A DNA stretch of 64,000 nucleotides from Semisulcospira habei (lineage: Eukaryota > Mollusca > Gastropoda > Semisulcospiridae). A model generated the notes under the pieces. That model searched no databases. It worked only from the letters and a program-made list of their open reading frames with translations, and was not told where the DNA came from. The first letter of the stretch is position 1; the number at the start of each line of letters is the position of its first letter. The stretch lies in assembly GCA_036245525.1 (NCBI GenBank), contig BTPG01000003.1, positions 162,932,760-162,996,759 of the forward strand, in the 5' to 3' direction. A program made the position numbers and the translations under genes. This document shows, one piece after another, positions 44,893-58,644 of the stretch.

Positions 44893-45670
44893 GTAAGCTA
44901 TATGACATTTGGCATCGGTGCGCACAACGTTTTTCGCAAATATTTTCGCAGAGAACCACTTTTCTATATCAATCTAAGAACAAATATCTTCAGGGCCTGT
45001 TGACCTAATATGATTTACTTTAAATGAGGAAAGTCGTACAATGTGCCAGTTTTGTTATACAGTTGCAAAAAATCCGGGAAACTGATTCGGGAAATATTTT
45101 GTGAAATTACTTATTTTACATCCCTAAATGTGCCTTTGATACATTCAACCCAATACATCAAAGATCCAGTTTCAAGTAAATTGACAGCGTTTTCAAACTA
45201 TACATGAAGTCGGCATGCTTGAAATCTTGTCGTTTCCCGCCCGGGGCTGTACCAGTGTATTGAAAAGTGACCAGTGTGCTACGACTGTACAGCAAAACTA
45301 TCAGCAAATCATTTAGTTAAGTAAATATGGTTCATATCAGATCAGTTGGCACTGAAAGACTGAAAGAGACAAGTCTGACTAACAGTTGAGCTAAATCGAC
45401 CTGTCTTATCGAAACGCAAATCAACCAGAACTTCTCCATCCGCGTTTCCATTTACATATAAGATCACGTTGAAAATGCAGCCAGAGCAGACGAAGGGGTG
45501 CGCCATGTTTGTGCCCGGTGACGTCATAGCACCTAAAGCAGCAAACGGCCCATACACACGCTGCTGCGTCACGTTTGCTTGCATCCTCGCTATTTACAGC
45601 CGAATAAAGTTTTCTTGTCAACACATCTAGTGTCAGTTGTGGTTGGGACCGTAAAGGTAATTTTTACCAT

Positions 45671-45950
45671 GAAAGTTGAGGGAAGCAGCTATATTGCTGC
45701 AGAATGTTCCTTCGAAGAAGTCATATGTGAGGTGGTCTTCGTCCACGAAATGCGAATTTTTTTTCCATTCACAATCGTCCGCTTTTTCCAGTAACTTTCT
45801 GTTCCTCGTGTTCTTCAGCCACGCTTGGCAACGTTTCCGATCTTCTGCAGACTTAGGAATTAGGAAAATGAAAGCTCTTCTGCTCATAACCTTTGCCTCG
45901 CAAGTCAAGTTACAACAGCCGAAGACTTTGTACCTGTCTAGTGACGTCAC
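45671..45950 (-). CDS. Possible THAP-like zinc-finger exon
   Basis: The open frame starts MTSLDRYKVFGCCNLTCEAK and has RRAFIFLIPKSAEDRKRCQ, AWLKNTRNRKLL and NSHFVDEDH, then reaches ATG|GTAAAAA, a usable donor. The order Cys pair, F..IPK, W, then HF fits a THAP domain (C2CH zinc finger, sequence-specific DNA binding), as found in P-element-type transposons and host regulators. The Cys expected two residues before the final His reads as another residue, so the finger may be degenerate. It lies inside an intron of the host gene on the other strand. No second exon was found. Confidence 0.4.
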
Positions 45951-46054
45951 TATCTGCTAAAAATTCGCCAGCTAAGGATGCGCGCTCATCAACGTGTCGG
46001 TGGACAAATTGGTGAAAGAAACTTCATTTTGGTTTAAATAGTTTATTGCAACCA

Positions 46055-46327
46055 TGAAACGGCGCAAGCTTACTTGGTTTGGCCATGTGACCCGACACAA
46101 CACCCTGTCCAAGACTATCCCCCAAGGCACTCTCGAAGGAAGCCGCCGGCGAGATCGTCAGAGAAAGAATTGGGTCGCAAACATAAAAGAATGGACCGAA
46201 CTCGAGATGCCAGACTTGCTGGCCACCGCCCAAAATAGAACTCAGTGGAGAGCACTGTCTGTTGCTGCTGCCTTTCAGTCCCCCCAACGCCCAGACCGGG
46301 CAAGGGACTGATGATGATGATGATGAT
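46055..46327 (+). mobile_element. 5'-truncated copy of the RTE-like LINE at 16164-18511
   Basis: The open frame MKRRKLTWFGHVTRHNTLS to PDRARD matches the C-terminal end of that LINE nearly residue for residue, with a (TGATGA)n tail. Short ATTGCA words on both sides may be the target duplication. Confidence 0.9.
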
Positions 46328-46734
46328 TGCATCACATCTACAAAACGGAGAAGTATCTCCAGAGTAAAATAAGCTAGACACTTATAAATTGTTCTTGATT
46401 AAGTTTGATTAAGTATTTAGTTGAGTAAACAAATGTGTAATGGCGGTGGATAATTGATTGTTACATGGTAGTCGTAGTCGTAGTATGATGCAATCACACC
46501 AGACGCACTCACGTAGGGTTCTTGTAAAGAAACTTCACTCAGTTGCAACTCGTCACACGTGGCACAAGGTTGTAGACTACACTGGAGTAACGGTTCCAAC
46601 AGTACTTTATTCTCACTATACAATCCCAGCACAATGCATCCACAATTGCATCCATACGTTAGTGCACTGTCTTGTACAGTGCATCCGTAGTTTTGATACA
46701 TTATGTTTCTATACAATGCACGCACATAATAATA

Positions 46735-46875
46735 ATACATGGTATTTATATGGCGCATTTCTCATATTTATAATATAACTCAATGTGCAGGCGAAAACGA
46801 CACGCACGCGCACACACGCAGAGTCTGCAGGGGGAGACTGCGGGGGGGGGGGGGGGGGGGGGGGGGGCGGGGTAC
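46735..46875 (+). repeat. SINE-like fragment followed by a G25-type run
   Basis: CATGGTATTTATATGGCGC to ACTCAATGTGCAGG repeats the element at 21862. A long G run follows at about 46842-46867. From 46876 to 48092 I see no supported gene; a TTGCTTTGAACTGCGT stretch resembles LINE 3' UTR. Confidence 0.55.
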
Positions 46876-48092
46876 AGAAAACCGTAGAGATTACACAAAG
46901 ACTGCGAGAAAAGGTAAGTTTTTAACTTTGCTTTGAACTGCGTAAGGGGGGAGGCATTTCCCAGCTCAGTCGGTAAGGAATTCCAAATTAAAGGAGCAGT
47001 ACATCTGAAAGAGCGTTCACCGGCAGATTTGAGATGGTACTTTGGGAACTTTGATTAGTTTCTCTCCCGATGAACGCATATTTCCTAACACGCTCTTTTA
47101 TTCTGTTACAGATTTCCAGAGCAAACTACACAAATCAACCAATCAGAAAAGAAAACATAACCAAACTCATGAATATTCATTAAAAAGAACACTCTAGATC
47201 TGTCCACAATCTTTCACTACCATCTAGGTGCATTCCGTAAATGTTGCTAAATGTAGCCAACATGTGTACTACACAACTTTGAATGTCATATTTGAGGTCA
47301 CTAGAACGGTCGCGACCCTTCCCGAACCTTCCAGTCTAATGCAGGTCAGACTTTGCGACAATGTAGCGAAAATGTGCAACATTCTAGCTACACAACAAAA
47401 ATCGATCAATTCTCCTGGCAAAAGAAAACGAATCACACTAAAAAGGTAAGTGATTCTTATCCAAAATAACTCAACTGAATATCGGATCTTTCCTATGATC
47501 CACACACACTCGAAAAAAGAATAACACAGCCACAAATGTAACATTCATACTATCAATAATAACAGAAATTAGTGCATGGTCACTTGAATAGTGAAATAAC
47601 TTCATTTAGAGGGGGAAAAGGGGCACAGTCACAGTTTAGAATAGGTACTAGAGGCATAGGCCTATTTTATATCCGATTTGCCTTTCCTTTTATTATATTT
47701 GTTCTTGAAAGTGGTGTAGAAAAATGTTTCTTAGCCGAGATATTTGGAAAAGGGTTGTGCGCGCCGATGTCAAACGGCCTATACGTACAAGCTGATCCAG
47801 TAACTCGTGATCATAGATGCATTCCCAGTTAGCAAAAGCTCAACGGACCGACATTGGACCGAGGAGCTTTTGCTTTGTGGGTTACTGTTGGTTGTACCGT
47901 AGCCCTGATTATTACCTTCTGAGGATGCAAATTGAACCACTCTCTGCCAGCAAGAGGCATAAGTGCCCAAGAGTCTCGGCAGACTGCAGGAATACATAAG
48001 AGTCTGTACCATAATGAAGATGGAAGAGATTGGATAAGTGCATGGTTTTGTAGGATTTTCATGTGCGGGTGTGTATCCCCGCCCCAGACCGT

Positions 48093-48182
48093 TTAACCCT
48101 TTGGCTGCATAACGGTTTTTGTCGCGATGAATACTGCAGGAATCGTCGCGACAAAAGCTGCTGCGGACAGCCAAAGGGTTAA
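48093..48182. mobile_element. Palindromic TTAACCCTTTGGCTG element (90 bp)
   Basis: The outer arms TTAACCCTTTGGCTG and CAGCCAAAGGGTTAA are perfectly inverted. Inner arms TTTTGTCGCGA and TCGCGACAAAA pair inside them. Confidence 0.8.
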
Positions 48183-48491
48183 CCCCATGTGCATGCAGTC
48201 ACCGGCAAGGGAGACCGAGGCTAGTCTGACCCCGGGGCAAGTCCGTCCATTTGGTTTCATTTGTAGACTTATGAGATTTTAGTCAGATAGCTAAGTCAAA
48301 TGACAGTCCATCTCTCTGCAGGTTGAATATTGGGCCTACGTGTTGCAAACTTGTGAGATGGGAAGTAAAATGTCTGATCTTGCTCGCTAAACGCAATTTC
48401 TTAGTAGTTTTGTTTGGAACAAACTTATAAATAACATACTTGTGTCTTCGTCATTCACTTATACCAGTACTGACTGCATGGACGAGGGGGA

Positions 48492-48878
48492 TAACCCCTT
48501 CACTGCCCCAAAAAACGAACACGATCCACGTGCAAGCAGTGTAGATTCTCACGAGTCCCCGCAGTTGCAAGGGCACATGAGCGTGTATGCCTTTTGCGGA
48601 TACACTTTGTATCCATGTCCGTTGGACATCAAGGGTTTGTTCCGTTTAACCCTTTTACTTTTTTTTAGCCTCAAGGTCCCATTTCTCAAATTTTGGAGGT
48701 GTTTCCTGCAGGAGAATGGATTGACCATGATAATTCAAGGGTAGTACCAGATTAGCTTGGCGCCTGAAGGCGCCAAGCTAATCTGGCACTACCCTTGAAT
48801 TATCATGGTCAAGCATTCTCCTGCTGTAGGGATCCGGGGCTAAAAGGGTTAAGAATTCACCGGCAGTAAAGGGGTGAA
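48492..48878. mobile_element. Composite: outer AACCCCTTCACTGCC element carrying an inserted palindromic MITE
   Basis: The outer ends AACCCCTTCACTGCC (about 48493) and CGGCAGTAAAGGGGTG (about 48861-48875) are inverted. Interior words (CACGAGTCCCCGCAGTTGC, GGCACATGAG) match those in 51904-52134. The palindromic MITE at 48643-48852 lies inside, close to the right end. Confidence 0.7.
48643..48852. mobile_element. Palindromic MITE, copy 3 (central hairpin 48709-48824)
   Basis: The ends TTTAACCCTTTTA and TAAAAGGGTTAA bracket a hairpin with GCTTGGCGCC/GGCGCCAAGC at its tip and only a few mismatches over about 55 nt of arm. It is 210 bp, against 208 and 217 for copies 2 and 1. Confidence 0.87.
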
Positions 48879-49001
48879 CCACTAGACCGCTACAGACGAT
48901 GCCACTCGGCGGAAAAGACGCATGGTTACGCGTCGTTTTCGATGAACGGTGTCGTCGGTAGCAGTCAAAAGGTTAAACTATTGATATTTTTGACACCCCA
49001 G

Positions 49002-49689
49002 TGACAAAAAGACTGCCAAATGGAATACAGAAAAGGACATCGCGGAGATTACACCTCGCGCCAGCACGTTCCAGCTCACGGAGGGCCGCATTCAGGAGAT
49101 CGAGGAGCCGTCTGCACAGCCGGAAGCTTTCGAGTACTTGGATAAACCTTTGCGCGGCGCAAACGTTTCCGGGCACTTACTGGAGCAAGAAACGTCACCG
49201 GAACCTGAGATGGACGCAAACACGGATCTTGTGGTTCACAGTGAAGTCGTGACTCCAATAGGGAAGTCCAACGCTTCTGAGCCGATTCCGTATGTGCAGC
49301 TGTCCGGTGACGCTGACTCGATCACAATGGATTTCGCCACAGACGTGCACTTTTCACACTCAAGTTTGAGTGGAGCGGAGTCACCGGGCAGCCGCCACTT
49401 TGATACAGCAGAATTATCCAGTGACACTGCACCTTCAGATCTTTATATCGGCGAAACGGGCAGTCCCACACAGCTGGATTCCCTGGACGCCACCACCGAT
49501 ACCTTGAAAGTAAGGGCGTTGGACGGATCCATGTATGCGCTCTGTTCACGGATGGGCGTCTCAGCAGGCACTCTGCCTTCACTCTCGGGAACATTTCCAG
49601 GCACAGCCATCTCAGACAACACCACCGCAGTCGACGTAGCTACCAACGAAGCACCTCTGCATGAGGAGGATTCCAACGACAGTCATTAG
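49002..49689 (+). CDS. Host gene last coding exon (about 229 codons, TAG stop)
   Basis: The acceptor is TTTTTGACACCCCAG. With the two bases from the previous exon, the frame reads DKKTAKWNTEKDIAEITPR, STFQLTEGRIQEIEEPSA and on to EEDSNDSH and a TAG at 49687-49689. The product is acidic and rich in Ser, Thr, Asp and Glu with few hydrophobic residues, so it is likely a disordered C-terminal tail. Codon use is even and the frame is long and open for this AT-rich setting. No known domain is recognised. A 116-bp part (49488-49603) is repeated downstream at 49920-50035. Confidence 0.75.
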
Positions 49690-49867
49690 TCGAAAACTGC
49701 AGCGGACATATTTACAGGTCCGCTAACACTGGTTCTGCCTAGTCACAAGCACCATTGAGGTTGTTTCTGCGTCTCTGGTTTGTCGGCACGTTCATACTAT
49801 ACAAAATAACAAGACTTGTTGTTCGTTGTTGACCTATTGCTTTTAGAAATTATCACATGTTAAAAAC

Positions 49868-50110
49868 ATATTTTTGGATCAAGTGCGAAGCAAAAGTGAG
49901 TCTGTTTCTGACGACGGCGGACGCCACCACCGATACCTTGAAAGGGCGTTGGACGGATCCATATGCGCTCTGTTCACGGATGGGCGTCTCAGCAGACACT
50001 CTGCCTTCACTCTCGGGAACATTTCCAGGCACAGGTTTACTTACTTTCAAGGTATCGGTGGTGGCGTCCGCCGTCGTCCGTGGTAAACTTTAACGTTGGC
50101 ATTTTCTCGG
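49868..50110. repeat. Captured fragment of the last exon between inverted arms
   Basis: At 49920-50035 lies a near copy of exon positions 49488-49603, lacking TAA and GT (two small deletions). It is followed by an inverted copy of its own first part. Arms of about 34 bp, GACGCCACCACCGATACC (forward) and GGTATCGGTGGTGGCGTC (reverse), bracket it. The whole sits inside a copy of the GCGAAGCAAAAGTGAGTC repeat, whose left and right parts appear uninterrupted at 50390-50500. It has no start and is not coding. Confidence 0.8.
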
Positions 50111-51760
50111 AGACTATTCAAGCCACAGTTTTCAAACTTGGCCAAATGATACTTCCTTAAAGGTCAAGGTAACAATAGGTCCAAAATAGCCATGTTTTTG
50201 ACAAAATTGAGTTTTTCTCAAATACTATTCACAACTTCAAACCAACAACTTGGTACAAAGATACCTGATGGTTAGGCCTTGCTGTGCCTACTAATTTGGT
50301 TGACCCATCGGAAAGGTCAAGGGTCACAAGAGCACAGGAAATAGGTCCAAAATAGGCATGTTTTGGCAAACGATGTTTTTGGCTCACGTGCGAAGCAAAA
50401 GTGAGTCTATGTTCTGGGCCAGTGGTCGTACGTCCGTCGTCTGTCGTCCGTCCGCCGTCGTCCGTAGTAAACTTTAACGTTGGCATTTTCTCGGAGACTA
50501 TTCAAGCCAGTCTTCACACTTGGCCCAAGGATACTTTGTGGCAAGACCTTTCTTAACATACAAATTTGAGTGACCACTCAAAAGGTCAAGGTCACAGGAG
50601 ATCAGGAAATAGGTCAACAATAGCTTTATTTTGACAAAATAATTTTTTTTAATTAAATACTATTCACAAGTTCAAAGCCAAACATGGTACAAAGATACCT
50701 GATGGTAAGACTTTTCTATGCATACTAATTTGGTTGATCCCTTGGAAAGGATAAGGGTCACAAGAGCTCAGGAAATAGGTAAAAATAAATAACCATATTT
50801 TGATAAAAGATTTTTTTTTCTCAAATACTATTCACAGCTTCAAACCCAAACTTGGTACAGAGAGACCTGATGGTAAGACATAACTATACATACTAATTTG
50901 GATGACCCCTTGGAAAGGTCAAGGGTCACAAGAGGTCGGCAGATATGTGTAAAATGCCATTTTTTAAAATTTAATTTAAAAGAAATAGAATTGTAGTTAT
51001 TATTAATATTTTTGCAAACTTTTCAATCGAATTTGGCACAAAGGTAGCTGGTGATATGACCTTCCTATGCATACTAATTTAGTCGACTCATCGCAAAGAT
51101 CAAGGGTCACGGGGGGTTGACCGATTTGTCAAAAATGATTAATTTTTAGAAGAAAAAAAAACGATTTTGCTGATGCAGAAGCCAACTCTTTATTTTTTGT
51201 AACACACATGTAGATCAATCATACACGTGAGCTATATAGGGCTTTGTTTTTTTTGTTTCTCAAATACTATTCATAACTTCAAACCCAAACATGGTACAGA
51301 GATACCTGATACTAAGACCTTTCTATGCATACTAATTTGGATGATCCCTCGAAAAGGTCAAGGGTCACATGAGATCAACAAATGATGTGCAAAATGTCTT
51401 CTTTTTGGGTAGATTTTTTTAAAATAATTTTTTTAGGATTTTGGCAAAACGTTTCAACCAGATTTGGCAGAAAGGTAGCTGATGATAAGACCTTTCAGGT
51501 CATACTAATTTCTTTCACTACCTGTACTCAAAAAGGCCAAGGGTCATGGGAGGTTGACAAAAGTGAAAAATGCGTACATTTTTAGAAAAATGGATTTTGC
51601 GGGTACAAATGCCAACCCTTTCATTATGTTATGTTAAAATATCTTGAACACTTGCTTATTTCAGTGACCTGTTGGAAGGTCAAGGTCACAAAGTTCATTA
51701 CTTATATGGATCGGTCATGCACGTGAACCTTCAGGGCTTTGCCATTCTTGTTTTCAGATA
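50110..51760 (+). repeat. Array of degenerate AAGGTCA repeat units
   Basis: At least seven diverged units, about 150-300 bp each, repeat the order: TCAAATACTATTCACAACTTC, TTGGTACAAAGATACCTGATG, GCATACTAATTTGG, GGAAAGGTCAAGGGTCACAA, then an AT-rich spacer. The set ends GGGCTTTGCCATTCTTG. A GTGAGTCTATGTTCTGGG plus GTCCGTCCGCCGTCGTCC segment at 50390-50470 is the usual start of such arrays. No protein is encoded. Confidence 0.85.
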
Positions 51761-51765
51761 AGAGG

Positions 51766-51810
51766 AGCTGGGCAGCTCAGGTGGTAGAGCGTTTAACTCT
51801 TGTCCCCAAC
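51766..51810 (+). repeat. tRNA-like SINE head fragment
   Basis: GGGCAGCTCAGGTGGTAGAG resembles a polymerase III A box region. A clear B box is not seen, so I take it as the head of a decayed tRNA-derived SINE and not a tRNA gene. Confidence 0.4.
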
Positions 51811-51903
51811 TGGGGGTCAACTTTTTTCCCAACCCTGTTCGGCGCCCCGTCTTTGAAATCACCTTCATTGTGGACAGACGTGAAACCGTTTAACGTTTTC
51901 AAG

Positions 51904-52134
51904 TTTAACCCCTTGACTGCCGGGACAAGGAAAACGCTTACCAGCAGCACCAGACATAAACCTTCATAAGCCCCCGCAGTCGCGGGGGCTCATGAGGATT
52001 TCTGTCTCTTGTTAGTCCAATGTCCTTTATGCCCAAGTTTGTTTCCTTGTATCTGTGTCCTTCACGCGAATGTCGGTCAGCGTGCAGTCATTCCAGACGC
52101 GAAAATCGTGATCGCTGGTGGCAAAGGGGTTAAA
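51904..52134. mobile_element. MITE with TTTAACCCCTTGACTGCC ends
   Basis: The left end TTTAACCCCTTGACTGCC and the right end GGTGGCAAAGGGGTTAAA are inverted. A strong internal hairpin, AGCCCCCGCAG/CGCGGGGGCT, lies near 51969-51990. It is 231 bp without coding. Confidence 0.75.
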
Positions 52135-52329
52135 AGATAGAAGCAAACTATCTTAAGAGAAGTGAATTTCAAGGGCGAAGAGCAAAATCGAGAAAAAATA
52201 TAGGAGAAAAAAGAGTATTTGTATTATCAGAAAGGTGTACCAGTTTAGAATATTTTATTATCTCATAGTATACTGAACATATTTTTTTGATTATTTGTTA
52301 TTTCTTGTACATGTACTGACTTAAATTTG

Positions 52330-52450
<121 letters not shown>

Positions 52451-52741
52451 GCAGAAAATTCTATTTGTCTCACAGTTTTACTGTACTGTACACACAAATT
52501 TATTATCTTGTGTAGTGTACTTATTAACTTTTATAGAACGCACGGACATGTAAAAAAATATCGTCAGATACTGGCCCGGAATACGTTGGCCTTGGTGAAG
52601 TTGTAACCCCCTTAACATGTATCCACCGGTACGGAAAGGGTTAAAGTTGTAAAATCGATCCGACGTTTCATGTGCTAATTTTATTGACAACAAAAATGGA
52701 ATAAACGATCGTGATCGCATAAGTGTAATATGTGTCACTGT

Positions 52742-55300
<2,559 letters not shown>

Positions 55301-56340
55301 CTATCTCATGGCTGAGAAAAGAAAAAGGCATGGACAAGAAAAGAAAAAGAAAGAATAAAAAATCACAAACCAGTATACCCACTTCTCACCCTATGTAAGA
55401 AGAGAGGGTAACAAAGGCCATCCATAAGTTGAGACGTCTACCAGTATTGTCAAGAATATATACGCCACCTCTGGCTGTAAAGTGTCTGTTACGATTGTGG
55501 TTGTGTTGTTTTGTAAGAGCATGCATGTATTGATCGTAGGAAACGATCCGATATTTATTTGAGCTATCATGGTTACGTATCACGTACCTTTTCAGTAAGA
55601 TTCTCTATCGTTCGCGCAGAGAGCGGATATGGCTTTGTTATGATAAGCTAAGATTAGTCCGTGTCACGACCCCGCTTCCGGAGCGCGAGCTTTGAGTGCT
55701 AACACTTGAGATACACCCGACCCACACTAACACAAACCTAACACAAACACCAGAGGAACAATGACGACGACATTTATTACATAAAACCCTAACAATAACC
55801 AACTATTCTCACGCAATCCTAACCACACATTCACACATCACATTCACACGCACACGTGTCCAAACTCCCCACCCCGAATATCTATACACAATACAAACAA
55901 AATACATAAACTAACTGTCCCTAAAATACGAAAGGTTTAGACAACTAATATATGATAAACAAATATCCTAAATAAATTAAAAACGAACAATATATAATAA
56001 AACTACTATCCTTAAAAAAAATACAAACGAAAACTGAGGCTGAAAGGCTTAAGGCTTAAGCCGCTGGACTCCGATGGAAGCACAAGCGTCAGGCGCTAAC
56101 GCCAATAGAGCTACGCCTTTGCTTTCGCGAAGCGTCTCTCGGCACAGCACTCGGCTCCCTACGTAACAGTGTTCCAAATAGTCCAATGTCAAATATACGA
56201 TCAACCAAATATGCTTTCTAACACACAAATGAAGATCGGGAAAAATGAATACAGTTCGTAAGCTAATGAAACTCCCCAGCGGGAACGCAAACAAGTTTGA
56301 CTTAAATTAGTGCTCTCGAAAACTAGACATTCACAGCACA

Positions 56341-56527
56341 AGACTCCTTTAACTAACAATGTTTCAGAACAAACAATGCTCCTTTAACTAGCAACGTTTC
56401 GGAATAAACAAGGCTCCTTTAACTAGCAACGTTTCAGAATAAACAAGGCTCCTTTAATTAGCAACGTTTCAGAATAAACAAGGCTCCTTTAACTAGCAAC
56501 GTTTCAGAATAAACAAGGCTCCTTCAA
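56341..56527 (+). repeat. Tandem array, about 38-bp unit, five copies
   Basis: The unit contains GCTCCTTTAACTAGCAACG then TTTCAGAATAAACAAG. Copies are 85-100 % alike. The array is broken by the LINE that starts about 56521-56528; the sequence after that LINE (AACTAGCAACC at 62475) continues the unit. Confidence 0.93.
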
Positions 56528-56612
56528 GTCGGCCAGAGCCAACTACCGTCAGCGACTGGAGGATGACCTGGCTACTGACAACCCCAGGGCCCTGTGGCAG
56601 GGGATCCAGAAG

Positions 56613-58611
56613 ATGACGGACTACAAGCCGCACGCCAAGTCTGCCGACGCCGCTCTGCCGGACACTCTCAACGAGTTCTACGCCCGGTTTGATAAGAGGA
56701 ACAATTCTGCTTCATCTTCAACTGTGCCTGCCCTCATTGTCAATAGCGACAGCCGTGCCCGCGCCGGTTGTCTTTCCCCACTCGCTACGAGTGGCGGCTG
56801 GGGGGACGCGGCCAGTGTGGACACTAGCCCGTCCTCCACTACGTGTGATTTTGTTGGCAGTGCCCACGCTGGTTGCCTCTCTCCGCTCGCATCACGTGGC
56901 GTTTGGGGGGACATAACCAGTGTGGACAACTTTTCGCCCTCCACTGTGAATGTTTCCGTTGACAGTGCCCACGCTGGTTGTCTCCCTTCTCTCACCTCAC
57001 GGGGCGACTTGGGGGGCATAGCCAGTATGGACAATTTTCATTCTCAGCCCCCCACTATGTGTGATTCTGTTGACAGTGCTCACGCTGGCTGTCTCCCTTC
57101 TCTCGCCTCACATGGCGATTGGGGGGACATAGCCAGTGTGGACAATTTTCAGCCCTCCACTATGAGTGATTTTGTCGACAGTGCCCATGCTGGTTGTCTG
57201 CCTCCACTCGCTTCGCGGGGCGATCGGGGGGACATAACCAGTGTGGACTCTGTGCATGCCTCTGAAGACAATGCCCGCACCGGTTGTCTCCCTCGTCCCG
57301 CTAAGCGTGGCGAGCCTGGGGAGACAACTAGTGAGGACAGCTCCGCGGCCTTCACTGTTACGGACTCTGACGTCAAGGCTGTTTTTCAGCATCTGAACAT
57401 TAGAAAAGCCGCTGGACCTGACAATGTGAAGCCCTGTGTGTTGAAGCACTGTGCAGATCAGCTCGCTGGTGTGTTTTCCGACATCTTTAATATGTCACTC
57501 AGTCAGCGTAAAGTGCCAAATTGCTTCAAACGATCCACAATAATTCCAGTTCCAAAGAAAACCAAAGTGACATGTCTAAACGACTACAGACCAGTGGCTT
57601 TAACCAGTGTTGTCATGAAATCACTTGAGCGACTTGTCCTGTGTTTCATGAAGTCACTTATTGACCCGTGTTTTGACCCACACTAGTTTGCCTATAGAAG
57701 GAACAGATCCGTAGAGGACGCTGTCTCTTTGGCTCTATTTCATGTTCTTCAGCACCTAGAGCAACCTAACACATACGCACGCATTCTCTTTGTAGATTAT
57801 AGCAGTGCCTTTAACACTATTGTCCCTTCCAAGTTTTTTGATAAACTACAACAGATTGGTTCTTTTCCACAGTCCATTTGCTTATGGCTGCTCGATTTTC
57901 TCCTGGATCGTCCGCAGGTCGTTAAAGTGGGTGTCCGTGTGTCTTCCTGTATTTCCCTGTCCACGGGCACCCCTCAGGGGTGCGTTTTGTCCCCTTTGCT
58001 GTACTCACTCTTCACTTACGACTGTAGAGAGAGTCGTGAGGGCACGCAAATGTTTAAGTTTGCCGACGATACCACAGTGGAGGGAATGATAAAAAACTGT
58101 GATGAATCCCAGTACCGGGAGCAGGTCGATCAGCTTGTGCAGTGGAGTGACCAGAACAATCTGGAACTCAATGTCGGTAAGACAAAAGAGCTCATAGTGG
58201 ACTTTAGACGCAACAAAACTGTCCTCCCCCCTCTCGTAGTTCACGATCAAACCGTAGAAACTGTTCAGCATTTTAAATTTCTGGGAACCACCATCTCCGA
58301 TGATCTTAAATGGGAACAAAACACAGAGAACATTGTAAAGAAAGCACAGCAGCGCCTTTATTTTTTTTAGAAGGCTGAGGGATTTTGGTGTGAGCAGAAC
58401 TGGCATGGTGCACTTCTACCGGGCCGCGATCGAGAGTGTGTTGACATTCTCGATCGCGGTCTGGTATGGCAGTGCGTCTGCACTCGACAAACACAGACTG
58501 AACCGTGCTGTCAGGACGGCATCTAAAATAGTCGGCAGAGACATGTCAAGTCTTGACAGTGTATACCAACAGCGGCTGCTTAGACGTGCAGGGCTTATTG
58601 CACGCGACACT
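56613..58611 (+). pseudogene. LINE ORF (linker and reverse transcriptase) with stop and frameshift
   Basis: Residues about 45-240 are a run of repeats with the core [20 protein letters not shown] follows: [38 protein letters not shown], motif A FVDYSSAFNTIVPSKFF, motif B TGTPQGCVLSPLLYSLFT, motif C FKFADDTTVEGM, and FKFLGTTISDDLKWEQNT. Lesions are TAG at 57684-57686 (between DPCFDPH and FAYRRNRSVED) and one extra T in the T8 run at 58361-58368, after which LRDFGVSRTGMVHFYRAAI resumes. The coding content is otherwise well kept, so decay is recent. Confidence 0.88.
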
Positions 58612-58644
58612 CTCTCTCTTGGCTTGACTTCGCGAACGAAGATT

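Noticed and set aside
47228..47832. Short open frames between the LINE fragment and 48093
   Set aside because: They have no domain-like content, no splice context and no conserved partner in the window.
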